The notes below the pieces were generated by a model. The model was not told the origin of the DNA and did no database searches. It saw only the letters and a program-made list of their open reading frames with translations. A stretch of DNA of 64,000 nucleotides, taken from contig QJPP01000310.1 in the NCBI GenBank assembly GCA_003996215.1, forward strand, positions 124,001 to 188,000, written 5' to 3'. A program made the translations under genes and the position numbers. This stretch comes from Jaltomata sinuosa. Its lineage: Eukaryota; Streptophyta; Magnoliopsida; Solanales; Solanaceae. Below are positions 48,000 to 58,162 of the stretch, in pieces; the first letter of the stretch is position 1; each line of letters begins with the position of its first letter.

Positions 48000-48085
48000 A
48001 ATCGAAAATTATCTGTAGTAGGATTCGAACCAGTGATATATAGCAACACACACTCTCGCTCTTACCACTACCATGATGTCCCTAC
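48000..48085 (-). mobile_element. tRNA-like promoter of a SINE or tRNA pseudogene
   Basis: On the minus strand: GGGACATCATGGTAGTGGTA, then AGAGCGAG (A-box-like), then a 30-nt gap, then GGTTCGAATCCTACTA (a perfect B-box GGTTCGAATCC). No cloverleaf with a paired acceptor stem could be built, so it is more likely a SINE head than a working tRNA. Confidence 0.45.
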
Positions 48086-49384
48086 AAAACAAAATTACTA
48101 AAACTACAATTAGAAAGGGAAATAGAGTGAATTTCATTAAATTCATCATAATTTAGTTTTAGATCGATTCGTCTGAGGGTTTTCATCGAAAAGAAAAAGA
48201 CATAAAAGATATATAAAAATATCCAAAATGATTAATACTTTAACAAGATAAGCTTAGACTGAAAAGAATCATAAGGAATTGACTAAACATTTCATCTCAT
48301 CAAACTACAAATTGTTGGATGAATTAGAAAAAGGAGGAAAAAAACCTGGGCTACAACAAAAGTGAGATAATATCATCGTGAAACTTCAATCAATGAATAC
48401 AAAATCAAAAAATTATATTAAACCTAAGGAATCCAAATATTTGAAGCAAGCAATGGCAGTGAGGCGTAACAAGAAAGCAATTTATTCAATATTTTTGAGT
48501 TTGGAGATGTTTTTGTATGACCCTAACCCATTAATTTCATAACCTAGTTCCATATCTTTTAGTGGCCCATGGACTTAAATTCAGTTTCATTTTTAATCGA
48601 ACAAAGAATTGATTTACGCAAATATCCCTTTTCTAAGTCACCATTTAAATTTTGTTCCTATAGTTAAAGTTTTACTAATATCATTTTTGAAAAAGTACTC
48701 ATCTTGAATACAGTAGACTTGGGTCTAATAATTGCTAACATATTACTAAACTTTATAAATCAAATATCAGACTGACATGTAACAGTTTAATAACTTGTAA
48801 AATGTTAGACCGTCTAACGTTTTTTCATAAGAAATTCAGTGAATTCAAAATAATTGTTAGACCTTGATCTAAAAAGTCACAAATTATAAGAAAAAACAAA
48901 AAAAGTTATTTATTCAATAACTATCTCAAAAAAGTATAACCGGCTAAAATTTAACTTCCCAAGTCCCCCTCCTTTGAGGAGCCTCTAGAATCATCATTGT
49001 CCACAATAATTAGAACATCACCCAATTACCATTAATATTTGTTGATCTTTGCCCAACGCCTATTTTTTTTCTTGTACTCTCTTGTTAGCTTCTTATCATT
49101 TGAAGGGCTCTTGTCATCAGACATTCTATTTTGTGAACTCTCTTCCTCTTTAATTAATAACCTCTTCATTTGCATCTTATTTATCATTGTCACTTTCATG
49201 AAACTCCTCTTGTATTTTTCCTATGGCATCCTCCAACTCTCTATTAACCTGCACATATATAGTTCATTGTACATATATATTGTTACCTATATAAAATAAA
49301 AGACAATCATAATAAAGATTGTCATGTGAAGTATAGGATGAACGCTTTTTGGGATCTAGACCACAAAAAGATATATATATATAT

Positions 49385-49438
<54 letters not shown>

Positions 49439-50085
49439 ATATGAGCCAAATTGGATAAAAATGAACAATATATCTTAAAATTTAATTGTGGTATTTAAAA
49501 TGATAAGTTCTAGGAGTTTGCTAGAAAAAATTTGACAATCTAATTTGATGGTGTATTATATTATACCTAACAACACAAACTAGATAGCTTTGTTTGCAAT
49601 TGACTCGCAAAGCTTCATTGGAATTAGTGAATAATTGATCAAATGCGTATCTTTATTCATTCGTTTGTTTTCATTTAGATCCCTTCCCCTACTGGCGTTA
49701 CATATATAATTGCAATTAAGGAAGAAAGAGTGTTAAACCTCAATGCTTATGTGATTTTCCTTCCTAAAGACGTTGTCACTATTGAAGACTAGGATGATCA
49801 GTCCAATAATATGTGACACTATGGCTAGAGCATATGATATAGTTTCTTAGTTATTTCTTCCTAAAGATTTTGAAAAGTTTGATTTTTATCATATGATATA
49901 TTATCATTGTTATTTATCATATGATATATTATCATTGTTAAGTGTTATTGAATTATTAGTGAAGTGTTTTTCATCAAATATATGTCAGACTTGGTGAATA
50001 AAGTCTTTTGTTTTGAGCCTTACTGAATAAGGTCCAAAATAAAAGTTCTTATTCACCAAGACTTGGCTTGACTTTAAGCAGAAGG
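48086..50085. other. Intergenic, AT-rich, with a possible decayed exon
   Basis: Mostly non-coding. On the minus strand a TGCAG acceptor near 49240 is followed by codons reading NRELEDAIGKIQEEFHESDN, then stops, so 48980-49250 may be a decayed exon of an unknown gene. A 28-bp direct duplication (TTTATCATATGATATATTAT) lies at 49886-49938. A plus-strand stretch at 49680-49790 reads TYIIAIKEERVLNLNAY before a stop and is not recognised. Confidence 0.35.
49373..49441. repeat. (TA)n microsatellite
   Basis: About 70 bp of almost pure AT dinucleotide, broken by a few TT/AA steps. Confidence 0.95.
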
Positions 50086-51124
50086 CCTTATTCACCAAAT
50101 TAAATTAGTTGGTGGCAATAAGTAACTAGTTTGCAAATTCTAATTAAACATATTAAAATTAGATAATTTTCAATTTTTTTGTTTCTTATATTCTTAATTA
50201 TTTAATCAAATGCCATGTCAATTTTAAATCTACCTAATAATTATAATTAAAAGTTGCTAACTTCATATCCTTAAAATGTCGTAATTAAAATGCTTTTTCA
50301 AATTTTTTCTTTTCTGTGATAAATTTAGTTTAGTTGGTTGCTATTTAGAAAATGATTCAACACTTAATTATCATTAAATTCAAAATAGAAACTGACCTAG
50401 AATTCCCCTACGTAAAAATAAATCATTAAAAAAGCAAACGAATTTTGAAAATTCAATAGATATTGCTTATGGTAAAATTATGTCACGGAAATTTTTTTAT
50501 TTACCTACTTATGAAAAGAAAAACTTTTAAGTTATTCATTGCCCATAACATAAGCTTTATAGAGGCATATGAGTTTAATTTTTAATATTTTTTAGCATTA
50601 ACTCATTATATTCTTAAAAACATAGGTTCATTATAATTTAAATATTTTTCTTTTGTGAATTATAAAATTTTGTGGATGTGCTTGCTAAAGATGTATCTCT
50701 CATGTTTACCCTTTAAGATCATCTTCTCAATTCTCTTGCTTCTTCTTGTTAGAGCACTAACCAAGCTCCTTATTGCATGTAAGTCTTGGTGTGTGTCAGG
50801 ATAAAAAATCAAGATTTTATCAAGAAACATCTTGAAACCTTAATTGTAGTAGGTAAAAACAACAGTTTTTATGTATCTATCAAAAGCATATCTGAATTTT
50901 TTTTCACTTTGCCTAATTATAAAACTTTTCGCTTTGAGTCTTTATTAAGAGTTACCTTTGATTTATAGGGCATGTTGAATTGCATTATTGTGAGTTCAAC
51001 CAATGGTTACCCTTATAATTCACAATGATATGTATTTTAAGGCTATTAACTAATTTGATCTTTTTTAATTAAATAACTAGTTCATAAATAAAGTGCATGT
51101 AATATCAAAGTTATGGTCTTTATT

Positions 51125-51660
51125 TCTTCTCCACTCTTGTTGAGTTCTGTTCTTGACCAAGTAAGTTAGGAAAAGGAAAGAAGCAACTTAAAGAAGAAGA
51201 ATTCAACATAGAAGAGGTACTAGAACATGTTTTCAAAATCAATTACCCAAATTGGGCAATGAAGAATGTCGACGTGTTACTAGATTCATGTAATAGATTT
51301 ATAACAAGTTTCTCTCATGTTAAAGGCAATAGGAGAGAATCAAGAAGGATATTGAGTAACTTGTTGCAAAATATAGTTGAATTTACTTCAAAGGGACACA
51401 TTACTCTTTGTTCTTGGGCTAGAAAATCTGATTTTGATTAAAATTTCAATCTTGCTATGAATACAAGTAATTCTAGTGCTATTTGTATGTCATGTTTACT
51501 TTTATGAAACTGTGAATTTTCTGCAGAAGTGCAAGTACTGAACAAAGTTCAGCAGATCCCAATTGTGTGAAGTTCATATTCAAGGTGGATGATACAGGAA
51601 AAGAAATTTCTAAAGAAAAATAAAAGTCAATTTTTGAGAATTATGTTCAAGTGACTGACC
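51125..51660 (+). pseudogene. CKI1-type histidine kinase fragment, left arm
   Basis: Broken plus-strand frames encode GKKQLKEEEFNIEEVLEHVF, then MKNVDVLLDSCNRFITSFSH, then RRILSNLLQNIVEFTSKGHI (the N-box of the kinase ATP-binding domain) and LCSWARKSDFD. After a stop and frame changes come NKVQQIP and VKFIFKVDDTGKEISKEK, then KSIFENYVQVTD (the D/G1 box region). This order matches CKI1-like hybrid kinases of plants (VVLDP...GD..RL.QILNNLVSNAVKFT...VDDTGKGIP). The phospho-accepting His box, the rest of the kinase and the receiver domain are absent. Multiple stops make it a pseudogene. Confidence 0.82.
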
Positions 51661-51833
51661 AAACAACTTTTGTTCATGAATCACAAACATGCATATACTG
51701 AGAAATGCTGAGGCCTAAGCATTACTCCATCACTGGCCTAAGAATTAATTAGTCAAGGCCTAAGCATTATTCATTCAAGACCTCAACATTACTCGGTCAT
51801 TGCCTGTTTCTGATCCATGAACTCAAGCTGTCA

Positions 51834-52378
51834 GATTAGTCACTTAAACATAATTCTCAAAAACAACCTTTTGTTTCTCTTTAGGAATTTCTTTCCATGT
51901 ATCATCCACCTCAAATATGAACTTCACACAATAGGGATCTTACTAAACTTTATTCAGTATTGCACTTCTGCAAAAGATTCATTGTTCCATAAAAGTAAGC
52001 ATGACAACTAAATAGTACTAGAATTACTTGTATTCATAGCAAGATTGGAACTTTGATCAAAACCAAGTTTTCTAGCCCAATCACGAAGAGTAATGTGTCC
52101 CATTGAGGTAAATTTAACTATATTAAGTTACTCAATATCCTTCTTAATTCTCCCTTATCGCCTTTAACACGAGAGAATCTTGTGATAAAACTTTTACATG
52201 GATCTAATAACACGTCGACATTCTTTATTATTTTATTTGGATAATTGATTTTGGTAACATGTTCTAGTACATCTTCCATGTTGAATTCTTCTTCTTTAAG
52301 TTGCTTCTTCTCTTCTCCTAACTTGACTTGGTCAAGAATAGAACTCAATAAGATTGAAGAAGAAAAAAAGATCAAAAC
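51834..52378 (-). pseudogene. CKI1-type histidine kinase fragment, right arm
   Basis: The minus-strand frame from 52375 encodes SSILDQVKLGEEKKQLKEEE, then FNMEDVLEHVTKINYPNKII and KNVDVLLDPCKSFITRFSRV, then KGDKGELRRILSNLI and a stop at 52118. Sequence beyond, to 51840, still aligns with the left arm through the VDDT region. It keeps residues lost from the left copy (DPCK against DSCN; KGDKGELRR against KGNRRESRR), so the two arms have decayed independently. Confidence 0.82.
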
Positions 52379-53439
52379 TTTGATATTACATGCACTTTAT
52401 CTATGAACTAGTTAGTTCAATTAAAGAAGATCAAATTAGTTATTAGCCTTAACATATATATCATTGTGGATTACAAGGGGAACCACTGATTGAACTCACA
52501 ATAATGCAATTCGACATGCTTGTTAGTCAAGGACTCATAATAAAGATTCAGAGCAAAAAAAAAATTGTGATTAGGAAAATTGAAAAAAAATTCAGGCTTG
52601 CTTTAGATAGGCACATAGAGAATGTAGTTTTTACCTATTGCAACTGAGGTTTCAAGATATTTTTTGATAAAATCTTGACCTTTTATCATGACACACACAG
52701 ATTTACATGCAATAACGAGCTTGATTAGTGCTCTAACAGGAAGAAGAAAGAGGATTGAGAAGATGATCTTAAAGGGTAAAGATGGACAGAGATATTTTTA
52801 GCAAACACACCCACAAAGCTTCAAAATTCACTAAAGAAAAATATTTAGATTATAATGAATAGTAAAATGAACCTACTTTAAGAATATAAAGAGTTAACAC
52901 TAAAAATATTAAAAATTGAACTCATAAAATTTAAACTCTAAATTTGCCTTTGTAAAGCTTCTGTTATGGGCAATGAATAGCTTAGAAGTTAGAAGTTTTG
53001 TTGTTCATCAGTAGGTAAATAAATTTTTTTTCTACCATAATTTTACCATAAGCAATATCAGCAGTATTTTCAAGATTCATTTGCTTTCTTGATAGTTTAC
53101 TTTTACATAAGGGAATTCTTTCAATTTTCATATCAGATTTAATGATAATTAAGTTCTAAAAGTATTTTCTAAATAGCAACCAGCTAAAATAGATTTATCA
53201 AGGAAAAGAGAAATTTTGAAAAGCATTTTAATACGATGTTTTAAGGATTTGAAGTTCACAACTTCTAATAATAATTATTAGGTAATTCTGAAATTGACAT
53301 GACATTTAATTAAATAATAATAAATAATTAAGAAAACAAGAAACATAAAACTGAAAATTATCTAGTTTTAATTAGTTTAATTAGAAGTTATAAACTAGTT
53401 ACTTATTGCCACCAACTAATTTAATTTGGTGAATAAGGG

Positions 53440-55290
53440 TTTTTTGCTTTTCCTTTCTTCTGATTTATTTATTTTTGCTTCGAATTTCTTCATCTTTACA
53501 CCGCTTTATTCACGTCCAATTATTCCTTGAACCTCGAACTCGAACTTGATCAATTATTTTGGACTTCTACTCAGATTTTGAAGTCCCAAATCACTTGTTT
53601 CAGCTCCAAACTCATTTGTTATCTCAGGGACACGTCTACACAACAAAACACGTGTAATGAGTATAGATTCATCATATATTAGCTCAAACTCAATTAAAGT
53701 ATGGTAAATAATAGGCAAAAAAATAGCTAAAACTCGTGTTTATAACCTACCATCACCTATATACTTCAAGTTAAGCTTGAGAAAGACAACTTGCGATTGG
53801 GAAGATTAATTAACAAGAATTTGGGGCGCTAACCCTCATCTAATAAATTTTCATTAGGAATAATAGAATTTACTTGGCACATAATCAATCGTTCTTATTT
53901 AAATAACTCATATAATTGTGAAAATATCATATTGAGATAAACCGCTCAACTCTCAGAAGAGATTGAGTGGTGGTTTTGGAATTGAGTGCAGAATTTAGAT
54001 ACTTCACCATTATTTATAAAATCTTGATATGCATTGGATTGTTACTTGAGCGTGTGTATCCGAGTATTCTTATTTGTGGACATTGATTAATTTACTTGCA
54101 ATTTTAGTAGTAGAAATTAGTTATAATCATATTTTTCACCCACTATTGACTTATCTGGCTTTGCATAAGTGGTGATAATTCTAGACTGATCTAAATGTCC
54201 TAATATTGTTCTCTATTGGATTCGATTCTAATCGTGTTTGGGTTACTATATTGGCATGCAATCGAATTACATCATCTTAGGGTGTAACCTTAAGTGTATC
54301 AACAGCCTCGATACTCTCCTCTGTCTCGCGCATGCACACACATAGAAAAACCACTCAAATTTTGACTTAGGCACTTGAAATCAAGGTATGCAAATGCTAG
54401 TTTAACTTGCTATTGTAAGCCTATGGTATTGGGTAATCTTCATGGTTGCCTAAAACATTGAAATTTTAGAAGTTAGGGCCAATATTCTAAAGGTTTTTCA
54501 ACCCAAGGAAGCTCGATCATGAATAAAGCTTAAAACCCGTTAATTTATAATGAGCTTGATCAAAATTAGGGTTGGGTGAACTGTAGGGGTGTGGGCAGTT
54601 GGTTTTGTAGCTAAAATTCAAAAACATCAAAGTCTAGCATGTTAAAATCACTGTTTTGTTGAGGAAGGACAACTTTAACAGCCGTGCAGCCGTATATGAA
54701 ATATGCTAAGTGCAAAAATTTTGAATTCACGATCGTAAATTCTATTTATGGTCCGTAAATCTCATTGTAGGAAAGATTTGAGGACTAATTTATGATCCAA
54801 GGAGGCGTTCACAGTCGTAATTTTATTTATGCTTCATAAGTCCCACCGTAGATAAGTTCATAGACTGGAGTCTAAGGACTTGTGATTTATGGAGGGATTC
54901 ACGGTCATAAATTTTATTTAAGGTAAAATCTTCCGTAGAAAACTTCAGATGCGGTATCTAGCAGAGAATTTTTGGCAAAGTCCATTTGCAGTTGAATGCA
55001 CATCCGTATATTAAATTCACAAATCGTGAGTCTTATTTACGGGTCAAGACTTAGAAAAATTCTGAAATTTCACAACTTTGATATGATCCTTTAGAGTGCA
55101 TTTCTTTGTCATCTTATGATATACATGGATACTAATAGTGTACTTTTGAAGGTTATGGCTTCGAAGCAAGAAAAACCTACACGAAGAAAGAGGGTCACGC
55201 CTCATAAGAAGTCCTGATTGCTGGATGACGCAGAGAGATCAAATACGAAATGAAAATCCGATAAGACCAGGGCCAAACAGCCAAGAGGCT
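53440..55290. repeat. Dispersed repeat A, copy 2 (reverse), then LTR-like DNA
   Basis: 53480-54310 is the reverse-orientation counterpart of 30470-31300; its minus strand reads AATATAGTAACCCAAACACG against AATATAGTAACCCGAACAAA there. From 54700 to 55030, variants of CACGATCGTAAATTC / TATGGTCCGTAAATC recur about every 100 bp, as in the 31940-32250 stretch. A short reading at 55157-55205 (MASKQEKPTRRKRVTPHKKS) looks like a retroelement protein start but is broken at once. Confidence 0.5.
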
Positions 55291-55295
55291 CCAGC

Positions 55296-56278
55296 ATATC
55301 AGACATGTATGCCCCCCTCCTAGTCTAGAAAGGAGGGGTCTGCTAAGACACTTGTTCCACATGTCACCATAGTGTGGCCGATGACTCATCTACCTTGATA
55401 TATGAGAATGAAGGCTTCACATAGAGTGCACGAAATATATGATTCAAAAGTAGCTGGAAAGAAATTTGTCTATGACAGTTAGAAGAGGTTGTTCACTATT
55501 GAAGAACTTCATCGAAATAAAATGGACCAATGGAAATAGCAGTCTTGATGGACATGGAAGTCCTAATGAAAGTTTGTCAAAGAGGTTGGTTTGTCCATAT
55601 TTGTCTACGACTTTCAAGGTGGAGATCAATTTTGCTATCAAAATACCAATACAAGCCATGACTGTAGTAGTTCAGCTTGCGGAGGTTGAGGCTTCAGACT
55701 ATTCCTACAGACTAGTGCATGCGCATAGTGCTCCAGATGAAGTTCTAACCCTTGTTCTCTATTTCTTTTTTATGCAATGGGACACCATATCAGACATGTA
55801 TGCCCCCCTCCTAGTCTAGAAAGGAGGGGTCTGCTAAGACCTTGTTCCACATGTCACCATAGTGTGGTCGATGACTCATCTACCTTGATATATGAGACTG
55901 AAGGCTTCACATAGAGTGCACGAAATATATGATTCAAAAGTAGCTGGAAAGAAATTTGTCTATGACAATTAGAAAAGATTGTTCACTATTAAAGAACTTC
56001 ATCGAAATAAAATGGACCAATGGAAATAGCAGTCTTGATGGACATGGAAGTCCCAATGAAAGTTTGTCAAAGAGGTTGGTTTGTCCATATTTGTCTACGA
56101 CTTTCAAGGTGGAGATCAATTTTGCTATCAAAATACCAATACAAGCCATGACTGTAGTAGTTCAGCTTGCGGAGGTTGAGGCTTCAGACTATTCCTACAG
56201 ACTAGTGCATGCGCATAGTGCTCCACAGAAAGTTCTAACCCTTGTTCTCTATTTCTTTTTTATGCAATGGGACACCAT
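55296..56278. repeat. Recent 491-bp tandem duplication of retroelement-derived DNA
   Basis: Unit 1 (55296-55786) and unit 2 (55787-56278) both begin ATATCAGACATGTATGCCCC and end AATGGGACACCAT, and differ at only a few positions (for example GACACTTG against GACCTTG, and GTTAGAAGAGG against ATTAGAAAAGA). Each unit holds a broken coding-like stretch (SWKEICL.., EELHRNK-like) of unknown family, probably from a retrotransposon. The unit boundary is direct, with no spacer. Confidence 0.9.
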
Positions 56279-56279
56279 A

Positions 56280-57021
56280 ATTTTTAGCTAAGGATGGGAT
56301 AGTCTATTCCTACCTCAGATTTTGTATTTGTACAATATTTTGTGATGGCGGTTTATCCCATATTTTGTATTATCAGTTCTACTAGAGTTATTTAGCGATT
56401 TTTCTTAGTCATAATTCTTATTTGAGGGTTTATTTTTGATCCTGAATCTGCCAATATTTGTTTTGAACATTGTTTATTTTGCTACTGAGTGACTTGTTTA
56501 GCTTTGCATACATGTCCCATTTGAAAACAAATGAGGTAGTATTGAGGTTTCCGTCATAATTAACAGGTTGTTCAAACAAATAACAATTTCAATCGAGCAC
56601 CTTGACCTCATTTGACATAGGAATCATAACATTCATTTCAACAAGCACGCATGCATACAAAATTATTCATAGGGACCTGGGGGAAGGGGCTGGGTTGGGG
56701 AGATCGAGGAGGGTTGGGCCGAAATTGATCCCCAGGTACTAGCTTATTAGCAACCCATCGGTGCACCATCCAGACGTACCTGATTTTTAATTATTATTTT
56801 TTTTCAAAATGAGCCAAATTGGACCCAACACCACCAAAATACCCCTTATTCCCCAAATTTTATTGTTAATTCTCAAGTTTATAAAATTATACTTTTGCCC
56901 TTTTTCACCTATTAATGCTCCTTAGCTTTTCCGTTTTTCACGCCTCTTCTACTTACGATCTCTCTAATTTTCTATTTTCTCTCTCTTTCTCTTAAATTGA
57001 TATCACATTTCTTTTCGTATA
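56280..57021. other. Intergenic, no gene seen
   Basis: AT-rich with a G-rich patch at 56681-56727 (GGGACCTGGGGGAAGGGG). No exon or known element was recognised. The 3' end is a pyrimidine-rich stretch (CTCTCTCTTTCTC) leading to the BED-finger ORF. Confidence 0.35.
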
Positions 57022-57240
57022 ATGAATAACCCTCCTCGAAATATATCAAAAATAAGTTACGTGTGGATCTATTTTTGGCGAATAGTTGCATATAGAATTC
57101 AATGTAAAATTTGTAATGACATATTCAAGTATGATCCCAAAAAAGATAGAACAGGTACGAGTAAATTGATTAGGCACTTGAAGCCAAGTGTGAATTTACG
57201 AGCAAAAATTGAGGCACGTGAATGTGTGGTCTTTCCGTAA
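57022..57240 (+). pseudogene. Isolated BED-type zinc finger, hAT transposase remnant
   Basis: A 72-codon ORF. SYVWIYFWRI is followed by IQCKICNDIFKYDPKKDRTG and TSKLIRHLK, the layout of BED fingers at the start of hAT transposases (C-x2-C ... H-x-x-x). The last zinc ligand, normally Cys or His soon after RHLK, appears missing: the sequence continues KPSVNLRAK. No transposase core follows downstream. It is probably a solitary remnant, although a domesticated short protein cannot be excluded. Confidence 0.6.
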
Positions 57241-57417
57241 AACTAGATATTTATATATTTATTTTTAAAAATTGATATAATATTATCTGTTGACACTCAT
57301 GCTACAATAAGACTAAATGATGCACTTGGCATAAAGTTTAAATATCTAGAATAAACATCAAGAAAGTTACATCAAATCCTAAAATATTGAAAATTGCATT
57401 AGACACTAAACATATAC

Positions 57418-57665
57418 ACCCTCCACCATAGTTTATGTGACAGTGATGACACCATTTAATGTGGCACAAAGTTTAAGAAAACATGAACACTTTTCAATTT
57501 TTGTGATCTAAAATCCTTCTTGACAATTTGTATGACTATAAATTATTTCATTAAAGGTAAAAGTAGAATTTTAAAATTGAATTCTTTTTAATTATAGAAA
57601 GGTGACATTCTTTTGAATGGACTAAAAAGAAAATAGTGTCACATAAATTAGGACAACGGGATACA
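57418..57665. mobile_element. Diverged Stowaway-like MITE
   Basis: The left end ACCCTCCACCATAGTTTATG, then TGACA, mirrors the right end TGTCACATAAATTAGGACAA, then CGGGATA. It resembles the element at 14195-14437 in size and in the TTATGTGACA core but is more diverged. Exact ends are uncertain. Confidence 0.6.
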
Positions 57666-58030
57666 AAATATAGCAGAAATTATACCTCAAAAGACTTACT
57701 AAAAATAAATAAAAATAACATAAATCACAAAAAAAGTTCCTTTAAATTGAGTTCTCACTGATTTTTTTTTTCTCACTATTTCTTTCAAATTAACCGATAG
57801 AATTCGATAAATATTTGACAGAAACTATAAATATTAACTTTTTGACAAATTAAGGGACCATAACTATTCAATACATACTTAAGGGAATATTCTTAATCTA
57901 TCCTCTAACATAAGGATTGCTTTTATCATTTTCTCTTAAAAATAGTACCAAAAACTATGCAAACTTTAAACATGTGACTTTTGAGGCAAAAACAAAAAAT
58001 TTCCTCAACACGTATTGACACATGTATATA

Positions 58031-58049
58031 CCAATCACAACTTTACACG
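58031..58049 (+). promoter_or_regulatory. Plant ER-stress response element (CCAAT-N10-CACG)
   Basis: CCAAT at 58031-58035, exactly ten bases, then CACG at 58046-58049. This is the plant ERSE spacing, bound in Arabidopsis by bZIP28 with NF-Y factors. The CACG is part of CACGTCA, whose reverse is TGACGTG, a bZIP core. It sits about 40 bp upstream of the TATA box of a gene for an ER folding enzyme, the position expected of a working element. Confidence 0.75.
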
Positions 58050-58087
58050 TCATATTTACATGATGACATGGCACTCAACACTTTTTC

Positions 58088-58096
58088 TATATAAAT
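58088..58096 (+). promoter_or_regulatory. TATA box of the PDI gene
   Basis: TATATAAAT at 58088-58096, 67 bp upstream of the chosen ATG. This would place transcription start near 58120, with a leader of about 40 nt. The in-frame ATG at 58121 would then be at or before the cap, which favours the ATG at 58163. Confidence 0.7.
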
Positions 58097-58162
58097 ATAA
58101 ATAATTTTTTTAGAGTATGAATGAGAAATACACTTTTGTTCATTAAGACAATTGATTTAGTC

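Larger units (their letters stand above)
50086..53439. repeat. Large inverted duplication (two arms of about 1.6 kb) carrying histidine-kinase gene fragments
   Basis: Left arm about 50086-51660, right arm about 51834-53439, spacer about 175 bp. The outer ends mirror each other (left CCTTATTCACCAAATTAAAT, right ATTTAATTTGGTGAATAAGG). So do the middles (left GTGTGTCAGGATAAAAAATC near 50792, right counterpart near 52680) and the inner ends (left TTGAGAATTATGTTCAAGTG, right CACTTAAACATAATTCTCAA). Each arm carries decayed coding sequence for the same receptor-like histidine kinase. Substitutions and small indels differ between arms. A transcript through the locus would fold into a hairpin of more than 1.5 kb. 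Confidence 0.93.

Noticed and set aside
48000..48085. Functional tRNA gene on the minus strand
   Set aside because: A perfect B-box is present but no acceptor stem or anticodon arm could be formed, so a SINE head or pseudogene is more likely.
55466..56291. Pair of 117- and 111-codon ORFs as tandem genes
   Set aside because: They are the two units of a DNA-level duplication; the frame shows no known domain and the reading in other frames looks like decayed retroelement.
58121..58162. Upstream in-frame ATG of the PDI gene as the start
   Set aside because: It lies at the position predicted for transcription start and would put polar residues before an otherwise ideal signal peptide.
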